Shown here: positions 1-7,116 of the stretch, piece by piece
Position numbering within the stretch: the first letter of the stretch is position 1
Layout: each line of letters opens with the position of its first letter
NCBI GenBank assembly: GCA_002369295.1
Contig: DFDR01000097.1
Span: 1-10,362 of the forward strand
DNA length: 10,362 nucleotides
Direction: 5' to 3'
DNA from: Desulfovibrionaceae bacterium UBA3823
GTDB taxonomy: Bacteria > Desulfobacterota > Desulfovibrionia > Desulfovibrionales > Desulfovibrionaceae
Notes under the pieces: generated by a model
What the model saw: the letters and a program-made list of their open reading frames with translations, nothing else
What the model was told of the DNA's origin: nothing
The model's database searches: none
Program-made: the position numbers and the translations under genes

Positions 1-2
1 GA

Positions 3-2456
3 AGCCAGGAGGCATGGCTCTCCCATGCCGTGGGCGTGACGCTCCAGCATCCAGAGGACCAGGTCTGGTACCGCAACAGCTTTGCCTGCATCCCCGACGA
101 CATGCCCTTCCGGCCCGAGCGCACGGCCGTGCGGGCCAAGGCGTCCGGCATGCTGACGGCCTTCATCGACGGATCCTCCGACTCGGCCGTGCCCGAACTC
201 AACGAGAAGGGCTGCTACAAGGTCGTCTTCCCTCAGGATCTCTCCAGCCGCGCCAACGGCAAGTCCTCCTGCTGGATCAGGCGCATGCAGCCCCACGTGG
301 GCCTGGGGCACGGCACCACCTTTCCGCTGACGCCGGGCGTCGAGGTGCTCGTCGCCTTCATCGACGGCAATCCCGACCGGCCCGTCATCGCCGGCGCCGT
401 TGCCAACGCCGTGTCCGGCGCCACGGAGAACCAGGCCTCGGCCCAGACCACGGGCATGCGCACGGCAGGCGGCTCCGGGCTCGTCTTCAACGACAGGGAG
501 ACCAAGCAGGGCCTGCACCTCGGCACCGGCGGCCGAAGCGGCATGTTCATGAGCTCAGGCTCGCTCGATGCGACGGTGGTCTACACGGATTTCGCCAACA
601 AGCTCTCCAGCGGCGCGGACACCACCTTCGCCGGACTCGCCAAGCACGCCGTCAGCGGCTTTTCCAACAAGCTCGAGGCCAACCACAAGGGCTTCGGCCT
701 CTGGACCGGCGCGCTCGAGATCATGAAGGGCCTGAGCCAGGCCACGTCGGTCTGCGACGAGGCCTTCTGGCATACGGTCTTCGCCAGCAATGAAAAGGAA
801 AAGGACAGAAAGCTCTCCCAGACGCTCGCCTCGGTCAGCGACGGCCTCACCAACGTCCTCAAGGCCATACCCGCCACCGCCGAAGCCGTCATCGGCGCCG
901 GCGCCCTCGCCGCGGCGGCGCCCTTCTACGGCGCCTCGATCACGGCCAAGCAAAGCCAGGCCAAGGTCGCCCTGACGACGCCCATGAGCAGGAGCCACAT
1001 GGCAGGCTACCTCGCCTTCGCAACGCTCTCCTACATCGCAAGCCTCGGCGCCGAAGGCACCAAGGCCCTTGCTTCCTGGCTCAGCGCCAAAAAGGACATC
1101 CAGGAAGTGCAGAAGAAGCTGCTCGTGGTCTATCTCAGGGATCAGTATGAAGCGGAGATGCGCAAGCAGCATCCCGACTGGTCGGATCAGAAAATCAAGG
1201 CAGAGGCCACGACCAAGGCCACCGTCGAGGTGGAGGCCAATGGCGGCGTCCTGCTTGCAGAAAACCAGGCTGCCATCGACACGATGGTGCAGGACGCCGG
1301 CGTCGACTTCTCGGTGCTGGAGCGTGCCAAATGGCACAGGATGGGCCGCTCCATCGCCCAGTCCCTGGCCACCAAGCTCATTCCCGAAGCCGTGGCCTTC
1401 ATCGCCGTCTGCACGAAGACCGGCAAGTTCACCAGCGCCAGCCGCATCGGCGGCCTCCTCCTCAACGCCCAGGACAGCAACACGGTCGTTGCCGGCCACG
1501 AGGAGACGAGAGTCGCCTCGGACAAGAACCTCTTCCTGACGGCCGGCATCGGGCACTCCGTCTATGCCCGCTACACGCCGGGCGACACGCTGAAGAAGAA
1601 CCTCAAATCGGCCTTCGGCCTGAGCGACAGCTACAATTCCCTCGTCCAGCGCGCCGACTTCCTCCGTTCGATGGCGCTCAAGGACAGTTCCCTCACGGCG
1701 CTCGAAAAGATCTCGGCCCAGGCCGTCGATTCGATTGCCCTCACGACAAAGTACGACCATGCGGCCATAGGGAAGATCATCGACGGCTGCCTTGCCGAAC
1801 TTACCGAGGCCCAGGCGAAGCTCGCCCTGAATGCCAAGGAGTACGGCACCGATGCCGCAGCCCTCGGGACCGAGATGGGGAATGCCATTGGGGCGCTCAC
1901 TGGGCTGAAGGCAAAGTTTCTGAACGCGCCCACGGCGCACGCGACCCTCGAGCTCGGCAAGAGCGGGGCCGCCGGCCAGCAGCTGGCCAAGCTGGACTGC
2001 CAGGGGCCCGGCTGCAAGATCTCGCTGTCCGGCACGGCGTCGGACACCGCCGGCGTCTTCGAGGCGAAGATGACCAATTCGGGCGGCGCCGAGTCCAGCC
2101 TCGAGCTCAAGAACGACAGCGCGCAGATGAAGGCAGCCAAGGGCGGCGACAGCTCCAGCCTCAGCCTTGCCAGCAAGAAGGCCACGCTGGCCAGCAAGGA
2201 GGTCAAGCTCGACCTCGACGGACAGGGCAAGAAGGCCACCCTGACGGCAGGCAGCCAGAAAGTCGAGATCAACGACCAGAACGGCTATGCCTTCAAAACC
2301 AAGCAGGGCTTCTACGTCAACGCCCAGACCAGCGTGCAGCTCAACGGCCAGTCCATTTCCCTGCTCAAGGGCAAGATCAAGTTCTCCGACGCCAGCATCG
2401 AAGCCAAGGCCTCGGGCAGCGTCTCGATCTCAGCCGGCATGATCAAGATAGGATAG
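3..2456 (+). CDS. vgrG: VgrG (TssI) T6SS spike protein, C-terminal part, 5' truncated by window edge
   Basis: This is the gp5-like half of a VgrG, the trimeric spike at the tip of the T6SS tube. The frame is open to the window edge, so the GTG at 30 is not a credible start; the gp27-like N-terminal half lies upstream. Numbering residues from that GTG, 10-30 (YRNSFACIPDDMPFRP) match the VgrG segment entering the OB-fold. Residues 58-130 carry the OB-fold signatures: KSSCWIRRMQP, then EVLVAFIDGNPDRPVIAG. Residues about 180-470 and 525-635 are Ala/Lys-rich and predicted helical, with hydrophobic patches at 283-302, 324-340 and 444-461. A short beta-like stretch (about 480-520) separates them. 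Residues 636-808 are beta-helix-like, ending ISAGMIKIG as VgrG needles often do. The stop is TAG, 4 nt before the next gene. The VgrG identity is firm; the role of the helical blocks is unknown. Confidence 0.93.
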   Translation, partial: SQEAWLSHAVGVTLQHPEDQVWYRNSFACIPDDMPFRPERTAVRAKASGMLTAFIDGSSDSAVPELNEKGCYKVVFPQDLSSRANGKSSCWIRRMQPHVGLGHGTTFPLTPGVEVLVAFIDGNPDRPVIAGAVANAVSGATENQASAQTTGMRTAGGSGLVFNDRETKQGLHLGTGGRSGMFMSSGSLDATVVYTDFANKLSSGADTTFAGLAKHAVSGFSNKLEANHKGFGLWTGALEIMKGLSQATSVCDEAFWHTVFASNEKEKDRKLSQTLASVSDGLTNVLKAIPATAEAVIGAGALAAAAPFYGASITAKQSQAKVALTTPMSRSHMAGYLAFATLSYIASLGAEGTKALASWLSAKKDIQEVQKKLLVVYLRDQYEAEMRKQHPDWSDQKIKAEATTKATVEVEANGGVLLAENQAAIDTMVQDAGVDFSVLERAKWHRMGRSIAQSLATKLIPEAVAFIAVCTKTGKFTSASRIGGLLLNAQDSNTVVAGHEETRVASDKNLFLTAGIGHSVYARYTPGDTLKKNLKSAFGLSDSYNSLVQRADFLRSMALKDSSLTALEKISAQAVDSIALTTKYDHAAIGKIIDGCLAELTEAQAKLALNAKEYGTDAAALGTEMGNAIGALTGLKAKFLNAPTAHATLELGKSGAAGQQLAKLDCQGPGCKISLSGTASDTAGVFEAKMTNSGGAESSLELKNDSAQMKAAKGGDSSSLSLASKKATLASKEVKLDLDGQGKKATLTAGSQKVEINDQNGYAFKTKQGFYVNAQTSVQLNGQSISLLKGKIKFSDASIEAKASGSVSISAGMIKIG

Positions 2457-2460
2457 CGCC

Positions 2461-5400
2461 ATGCACATGCACATCTTCGCGTATCCCGACCTGCTCCTCA
2501 CCTCCTCCACCCTGCCGGTGCGGGGACAGCTGCGGCGCCTCTTCACGGCATCGCTCTCCTTCAGCCTCAAACCCGGCGAAGCCGGCCGCGTCCTGCCCGC
2601 GCAGGACGGCTGGACCGCCTGCCTTGCCTCGCTGGAAGAAGGCCTCTCTCCCGATCTCGGCATCCCCAAAACCCAGGCCGAATGGCTCATGGCCGGCTCC
2701 GCCTGCGCGCCCAGGGGAACGCTGACGACAGGCCTTCCCGTCGAAGTCTCGGTAGGGTCCCTGAAGAGGTCCTTCATGGTCTCTGGCGAGGCCGTCGCAG
2801 GCGGCCTTAAGCCCATGCCCCCGACACCCTTCGACGAGATGCCGCTCGACTGGAAGCATGCCTACGGCGGCGAGGCCCTGCCCGAGAATCCCCGCGGCAG
2901 GGGCTTTGCGCCACTCCCGGGATCCCTGCGTCCCTGCGTGCACGAGATGGCGGCCGCGGCCGTCCTCTCCGAGCCCTCGCCCGTTCCCGCCTGCCCCTCG
3001 GCCATGCATCTCGACGCCCGGCGCTTTTCCAGGCTCGGCACCTTCGACCAGGCCTGGCTCGGACGGCGCTGGCCAGGCCCTCCGGACGACTTCGACTGGT
3101 CCTGGTACAGCCTGGCCCAGCCCGCCCAGCGCCAAGCCACGCCCTTCACGGGGCTGGAGACGGTTTCCGTCACCAACATGCACCCGGACTACGCCCGCAT
3201 CGAAGGGCGTCTGCCGGGCCTGAGGATGCGGCTCTTCCTCGACTACGGCATGCCCGACGCGCCCGACTGGCGCGAAGTCCAGACCCAGGCCGACACGGTC
3301 TGGCTCTTCCCCAACCAGCTCTGCGGCCTTGTGCTCTGGCACGCCTCGGCGCCGACGGCAGACGAGCGCAGCTTCGACATCCTGCGCGTGGCGGCCTGCC
3401 TCGAGCCGGCCGGCCAGGCCCCGCAGGATGCCGCCGTCCTCATCGCCCAGGCGCTCGCCTTCCAGCAGGAGGCGCAGGAGACTGAAGAGGCGGCGTCGCC
3501 GGCAGTATCACCCGCCGAGGCGCCGGAAGAAGCGCCTGCCACCGTGCAGGCGCCTGCCATGACGGCGCCGCCTGCGCCGCCCGTGCCGCCCGTGCCGAAG
3601 GCGCCTGCGGCGCCGAAGCCCGAAACGCCCGAGGAGACCTGCGCCCGCATCGCCAGCGAGGCCAAGAAGGACGTGCCCGAGCTGACGGAGGAGGCCAACA
3701 AGGTGCTGAAGTCCATGGGGATGGGCCCCATCGACCCCAAGCAGGTCGAGGCGCAGATCGACAGGCAGACCCAGCAGATGCTGTCGGCCATGAAGAAAAG
3801 CCAGCCTGACTTCCACAAGACCATGGCGCTGGCCGGCTACACGCCCGAACAGGCCGACAGGCTGGTCGAGGCCAGCCTGATGACGCCGCCCTCGCCCCAG
3901 GCCTTCCCCAGCCCCCTGGAGTACGACAAGGCGCTTGCCCGCTACGCGGACCGCTTCGCCGAGCTGACGGGCGCCTCCAAAGACCAGTGCGGCGCCCTCA
4001 TCGGCCGGCTCAGGCACATCGATGCCCTGGAGGCCGAGCAGGCGGCCCTGGCCAAGAACGCGGCGGCGCTGGAAGACACAATTCCCCAGGCCTCCCTCGA
4101 CATCCTCGCCAAGGCCGGCTTCAAGGCCGATCCCAAGGCCTACGGCGCGGCGCTGGACGGGCTTGCCGGATCCGGACGATCCGATGCGGAGCTGCTGGGT
4201 TCGATCACGAAACTCGGCACGGCCCTCGGACTGGATCCAGGCGCCATGAAGGGCGCCATGGCAAAGGTCTTCGGCGCCGTCCGCACGCAGGCCTACACGA
4301 CCCCCGACGTCCAGGGCGCGCTCACGCTGGCAGGCGCAGGCTTCCCCGCCCAGCAGGGCGCCATGGACCGGCTGCAGGCGCTGGTGAAGAGCCCGCCCCA
4401 GGGAGAGCTCTACGACCTCGCCTCGCTCGCCCGCAAGGCAGGCGTCAGCGACCCCGGGCTCATCTCGCTCATCGAAGCGGCCGACCCCCTGCCCATGGGC
4501 AAGCCCGAAGCGCCCACGCCGCAGGCGCCGGAGCCCAAGGAGCCGGAGCCCAAGGAGCCGGAACCCGAAGCGCCCGCAGCCGCGGAAGCGGAGCCGGCCC
4601 CGGAGGCTGCGCCCGAAGCGCCCCTGCCCGAGGCTGAAGAGCCGGCCCCGGAGGCGCCGCCCCTGCTCGACGGCCAGCATCTGGCAGGCGCCAACCTGGC
4701 GGGCCTTGCCCTGGCAGGCGCCCAGCTGGCAGGCGCCGACCTGACAGGCGCCGACCTCTCGGGCGCGGATCTCGAGGGCGCCGACTTCTCGGGCGCAAAG
4801 CTCCAGGGCGCCAGGCTTGCCGGCGCCAAGCTCGATGCCTGCGAATTCACGGGAGCCGACCTGACGGGCGCGGACCTGTCAGGCGCCCATGCGCACGACG
4901 CCGTCTTCGACAGGGCCGTCTTCTCAGGCACGGCCGTCCAGGGCTTCGATGCCAGGGGCTCCCGCTTCCAGGCGACGCGTTTCACGGAGCAGGAGCTTGC
5001 CGGCGCCAGCCTCAGGGAAGCCGTGCTCAGCCAGACGCGGCTGGAGAGCCAGGCGCTGGCGGGCTGCGATCTCACGGGCGCCTCGCTCGAAGAGGTCTTG
5101 CTCGACGGCTGCGGCTTCGAGCAGGGCCAGCTTGCCATGGCGCGCTTCGACCGCTGCAGCGTGAACGGCGCCTCCTTCCGGCACGCCAGCCTGGCAGGCA
5201 GCTCCTGGACGCGGACCAGCGGCGTAGAGGCGGACTTTCGCAACGCCCAGCTGGCTAACGCCCTCTTCGAGGAATGCACCTTCACCATCTCCCGCTTCAC
5301 CTGCATGTCTGCCCGGGGCTGCCGCATGCTCTCCTGCGACCTGTGGGGCTCGGATCTCAAGCGGGCCGACATGCTCGGCGGGAGCCTGCGCGGCACGAAG

Positions 5401-5532
5401 CTCGGCAAGTGCGACCTGACCGAGGCCAGCCTCTTCGACTGCGACCTCTACCTTGCCGGTGTCAACGGCGAAACAAGCTTTGCGGGCGCCGATCTGGCGA
5501 GAACCTGCCTCGCCCTGGGAGAAAAGCCATGA
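2461..5532 (+). CDS. DUF2169 T6SS adaptor fused to a pentapeptide-repeat domain
   Basis: The protein is 1023 aa and appears cytoplasmic, with no signal peptide or membrane segment. Residues about 10-320 are a DUF2169 domain, a family linked to VgrG that acts as adaptor or chaperone for spike cargo. Visible signatures are YGGEALPENPRGRGF (135-149), WPGPPDDFDWSWY (204-216) followed by PAQRQ, and DTVWLFPNQ (278-286). A Pro/Ala/Glu linker (about 340-392) leads to a predicted helical domain (393-675) that I do not recognise. A second Pro/Glu linker (676-735, with a PKEPE repeat) leads to a pentapeptide solenoid. The solenoid's central Leu/Phe fall every five residues from 741 to 1001 without a phase break, about 53 repeats; the second half is richer in Cys. 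The start lies 4 nt after the vgrG stop, and a second in-frame ATG at 2467 is possible. Only the DUF2169 part is typical; the fusion is much longer. The role of the repeat part is inferred only. Confidence 0.9.
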   Translation: MHMHIFAYPDLLLTSSTLPVRGQLRRLFTASLSFSLKPGEAGRVLPAQDGWTACLASLEEGLSPDLGIPKTQAEWLMAGSACAPRGTLTTGLPVEVSVGSLKRSFMVSGEAVAGGLKPMPPTPFDEMPLDWKHAYGGEALPENPRGRGFAPLPGSLRPCVHEMAAAAVLSEPSPVPACPSAMHLDARRFSRLGTFDQAWLGRRWPGPPDDFDWSWYSLAQPAQRQATPFTGLETVSVTNMHPDYARIEGRLPGLRMRLFLDYGMPDAPDWREVQTQADTVWLFPNQLCGLVLWHASAPTADERSFDILRVAACLEPAGQAPQDAAVLIAQALAFQQEAQETEEAASPAVSPAEAPEEAPATVQAPAMTAPPAPPVPPVPKAPAAPKPETPEETCARIASEAKKDVPELTEEANKVLKSMGMGPIDPKQVEAQIDRQTQQMLSAMKKSQPDFHKTMALAGYTPEQADRLVEASLMTPPSPQAFPSPLEYDKALARYADRFAELTGASKDQCGALIGRLRHIDALEAEQAALAKNAAALEDTIPQASLDILAKAGFKADPKAYGAALDGLAGSGRSDAELLGSITKLGTALGLDPGAMKGAMAKVFGAVRTQAYTTPDVQGALTLAGAGFPAQQGAMDRLQALVKSPPQGELYDLASLARKAGVSDPGLISLIEAADPLPMGKPEAPTPQAPEPKEPEPKEPEPEAPAAAEAEPAPEAAPEAPLPEAEEPAPEAPPLLDGQHLAGANLAGLALAGAQLAGADLTGADLSGADLEGADFSGAKLQGARLAGAKLDACEFTGADLTGADLSGAHAHDAVFDRAVFSGTAVQGFDARGSRFQATRFTEQELAGASLREAVLSQTRLESQALAGCDLTGASLEEVLLDGCGFEQGQLAMARFDRCSVNGASFRHASLAGSSWTRTSGVEADFRNAQLANALFEECTFTISRFTCMSARGCRMLSCDLWGSDLKRADMLGGSLRGTKLGKCDLTEASLFDCDLYLAGVNGETSFAGADLARTCLALGEKP
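4531..4560 (+). repeat. Perfect 15-bp tandem duplication in the Pro/Glu linker
   Basis: The 15-mer GAGCCCAAGGAGCCG occurs twice back to back, and a degenerate third copy begins at 4561. It encodes EPKEPEPKEP in the linker between the helical domain and the pentapeptide solenoid. Copy number could vary in frame by slippage, changing linker length only. Confidence 0.85.
4675..5469 (+). repeat. 15-nt-period coding repeats (pentapeptide solenoid 1)
   Basis: About 53 consecutive pentapeptides lie in one register. The first third (to about 4905) is close to the A(D/N)LxG consensus and is repetitive at DNA level, with variants of GGCGCCGACCTG recurring every 15 nt. The later repeats diverge and gain Cys two residues before the central Leu/Phe (for example residues 869, 884, 899, 939, 954, 959, 984, 994). 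A one-residue slip after residue 1001 ends the register. Four repeats make one coil of a right-handed quadrilateral beta-helix, so about 13 coils are expected. Confidence 0.85.
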
Positions 5533-6494
5533 GCCAGGAAGCGGCACAGACCATCCGGAACCAGAGCTTTGCCGGACAGAACCTTGCCGGACAGAGCCTT
5601 GCCAACGTCCACTTCGCCAGCTGCGACTTCTCGGGCTGCGACTTCGCACAGGCCGACGTCAGCCAGTGCACCTTCGCGTCCTGCGTCTTTGCCCGGGCCT
5701 GCCTTGGCCAGGCCGAGCTGTCGGACTGCGCCTTCGAGGGCTGCGCTTTCGAGCAAGCCTCCTTCGAGGCTGCCAACGTGGCCGGGACGAGCTTTGGCCA
5801 GTGCAGCTTTGCGGGCGCCTCCTTTGCCGACGCCTCCCTCGCCCGCTCGAGCTTCGATGCCTGCGGACTGGCAGACGCCGTCTTCAGCAAGGCCGTGTTC
5901 GCAGCCTGCGCCTTCGCGGGCGCCGTCTTCGAGCGGGCGGAACTTTCCTCCTGCACCTTCCTTTCCTGCCAGCTTGCCGGCGCAGCCTTCCAGGGCTGCC
6001 AGGGCAGGCTCTGCGTCTTCCGCCAGTCCGACCTGACGGGCGCGCGCTTCGTGCAATGCCAGATACCCCAGCTCCTGGCCTTCGAGAGCCTCCTCGAAGG
6101 CGCCGTCTTCCAGGAATGCCAGTTCGCCAATGCGGGCTTTCCCGGCTGCCGGCTCAAAGGGGCCGTCTTTGCGGCCTGCGATCTAGCCGGCCTCTCCTGC
6201 CGCGGAACCGATCTCTCGGGAGCCCGCCTCGACGGCCTCAATCTCGACAAGGCCCAGCTGCAGGGCGCCAGCCTGCGCCTCGCCTCCCTGGCAGGCTGCT
6301 CGCTCAAGATGGCAGACCTCTCCCACGCCGACCTGGCAGGCGCCAGCCTGGCCAATGCCTCCCTTGCCCTTGCCAACCTCCACTGTGCTGATGCAGACTC
6401 CTGCGTTACGACAGGCTGCGACATGACCGGCGCCCGCCCCACGGACCAGGCCCTGCTCCGCGCCGAGCGCTTCGCCCCGGGCGAAGCCCGCTAG
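5529..6494 (+). CDS. Free-standing Cys-rich pentapeptide-repeat protein
   Basis: The protein is 321 aa and almost entirely pentapeptide repeats, with no signal peptide or membrane segment. Central hydrophobic residues occur at every fifth position from F14 to M299, about 58 repeats or 14 coils of a right-handed quadrilateral beta-helix. There are a few irregular sites (G159, A184, C224, A289, T294). It has 23 Cys, 20 of them at the inward-facing position two before the centre. Centres are mostly Phe up to about residue 214 and all Leu from 229 to 284. The ATG lies in an ATGA overlap with the upstream stop, with a GGGAGA ribosome-binding stretch 7 nt before it; longer in-frame starts inside the previous gene are rejected on these grounds. 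Family members include DNA-mimic gyrase inhibitors (MfpA, Qnr) and secreted effectors, but nothing here assigns a function. Its position between VgrG/DUF2169 and the tip genes suggests a spike-associated or cargo role. Confidence 0.88.
   Translation: MSQEAAQTIRNQSFAGQNLAGQSLANVHFASCDFSGCDFAQADVSQCTFASCVFARACLGQAELSDCAFEGCAFEQASFEAANVAGTSFGQCSFAGASFADASLARSSFDACGLADAVFSKAVFAACAFAGAVFERAELSSCTFLSCQLAGAAFQGCQGRLCVFRQSDLTGARFVQCQIPQLLAFESLLEGAVFQECQFANAGFPGCRLKGAVFAACDLAGLSCRGTDLSGARLDGLNLDKAQLQGASLRLASLAGCSLKMADLSHADLAGASLANASLALANLHCADADSCVTTGCDMTGARPTDQALLRAERFAPGEAR
5562..6431 (+). repeat. 15-nt-period coding repeats (pentapeptide solenoid 2)
   Basis: This is an in-register array of about 58 pentapeptides covering residues 12-301 of the free-standing protein. 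At DNA level it is more diverged than the upstream array; recurring short units are variants of GCCTTCGAG and TGCGACTTC. It probably shares ancestry with the second, Cys-richer half of the upstream array, which would fit a duplication, though low complexity could also produce the likeness. Confidence 0.82.
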
Positions 6495-6505
6495 GACAGC
6501 CTTTC

Positions 6506-6511
6506 AAGGAG
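6506..6511 (+). promoter_or_regulatory. Ribosome-binding site for the DUF3540 gene
   Basis: AAGGAG lies 7 nt before the ATG at 6519, in the 24-nt gap after the pentapeptide gene. It fixes the start of the DUF3540 gene and suggests independent initiation rather than coupling to the upstream stop. Confidence 0.7.
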
Positions 6512-6518
6512 CCTCCCC

Positions 6519-7091
6519 ATGCTTGACTTTGCACGCAACAACGACCCCCTCCAGCCGGCCCTTGCCTCGGGCCGCGTCCAGCAGGCTGACCGCGGAGCCT
6601 GCCTTGTCGCAGGGCCCTTCGGCCTTATCCGCGCCCAGCGGGCCGCAGGCTGCCTGCTCGAACCGAAGGCCGGCGACACGGTGGCGCTCTTCCTCACGGC
6701 CCAGGAAGCCTGGATCATCTCGGTGCTGGCCAGAACCCCGGGCGAAGGCGAGCTTGTCCTGCCGGCCAGAACGGCCGTCCGCGCCCGCGAGCTCCAGATC
6801 AGCGCAGAAAGCGAAGTCGCCCTCCAGGCGCCCTCGGTGCGCATCGCGGGCGGCGTCCTCGTGCAGGCCGTCGAGTCCGTCAGGACCCTTGCCTCGAAAA
6901 TCTTCGAGAAGGCCAGCCTTCGCTTCGGCCTCTTCGGCAAGCTGGCCGAGCAGGTCTCGGGACTCAAGGAGACCAAGGCCTCCCGCATGCGCGTCAGCCT
7001 CGACGAGAACCTCCGCGTGCGCTCCGCCTCCGCCGACCTCAAGGCCAGGGAGAGCATGCGCATCGACGGCGGACACATCAACATCGGCTAG
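6519..7091 (+). CDS. DUF3540 family T6SS spike-associated protein
   Basis: The protein is 190 aa and matches DUF3540 proteins, small proteins found with VgrG, DUF2169 and DUF4150. The N-terminal third (about 15-75) is beta-rich and OB-fold-like, with the family signature RAAGCLLEPKAGDTVALF (41-58) followed by AWIISVLAR. Residues 80-120 are short alternating beta segments (VRARELQISAESEVALQAP). A helix with hydrophobic and basic residues spans about 117-150. The C-terminus returns to beta repeats and ends SMRIDGGHINIG, very like the VgrG needle end in the first gene. The start is set by AAGGAG at 6506-6511; the stop TAG is followed by a 25-nt gap. It has no signal peptide or membrane segment. 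Its biochemical role is not established to my knowledge; the gp5-like layout suggests a spike or docking component. Confidence 0.85.
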   Translation: MLDFARNNDPLQPALASGRVQQADRGACLVAGPFGLIRAQRAAGCLLEPKAGDTVALFLTAQEAWIISVLARTPGEGELVLPARTAVRARELQISAESEVALQAPSVRIAGGVLVQAVESVRTLASKIFEKASLRFGLFGKLAEQVSGLKETKASRMRVSLDENLRVRSASADLKARESMRIDGGHINIG

Positions 7092-7116
7092 CGCCCTTTC
7101 TGCGAGGACCCATTCC

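Noticed and set aside
555..1940. 461-codon open frame on the - strand inside vgrG
   Set aside because: Its product is Gly/Arg/Leu-rich with no recognisable domain, and it lies antisense to a clear VgrG frame. Long antisense frames are expected where third positions are mostly G or C.
3508..4680. 390-codon open frame on the - strand inside the DUF2169 fusion gene
   Set aside because: It is a Gly/Arg/Leu-rich shadow opposite Pro/Ala/Glu-rich coding sequence, with no family match and no supporting context.
4675..6431. CRISPR or satellite-like DNA repeat
   Set aside because: The 15-nt periodicity is explained by pentapeptide codons; units are degenerate and there are no spacers.
5462..6442. 326-codon - strand frame opposite the free pentapeptide gene
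   Set aside because: It mirrors the 15-nt periodicity of the sense gene as Ala/Ser/Lys/Arg repeats; the sense frame has the true pentapeptide pattern and a ribosome-binding site.
5529..6494. Quinolone-resistance (Qnr/MfpA-like) gyrase protector
   Set aside because: Pentapeptide repeats alone do not define this function; the protein is longer than those families and its operon is a secretion locus.
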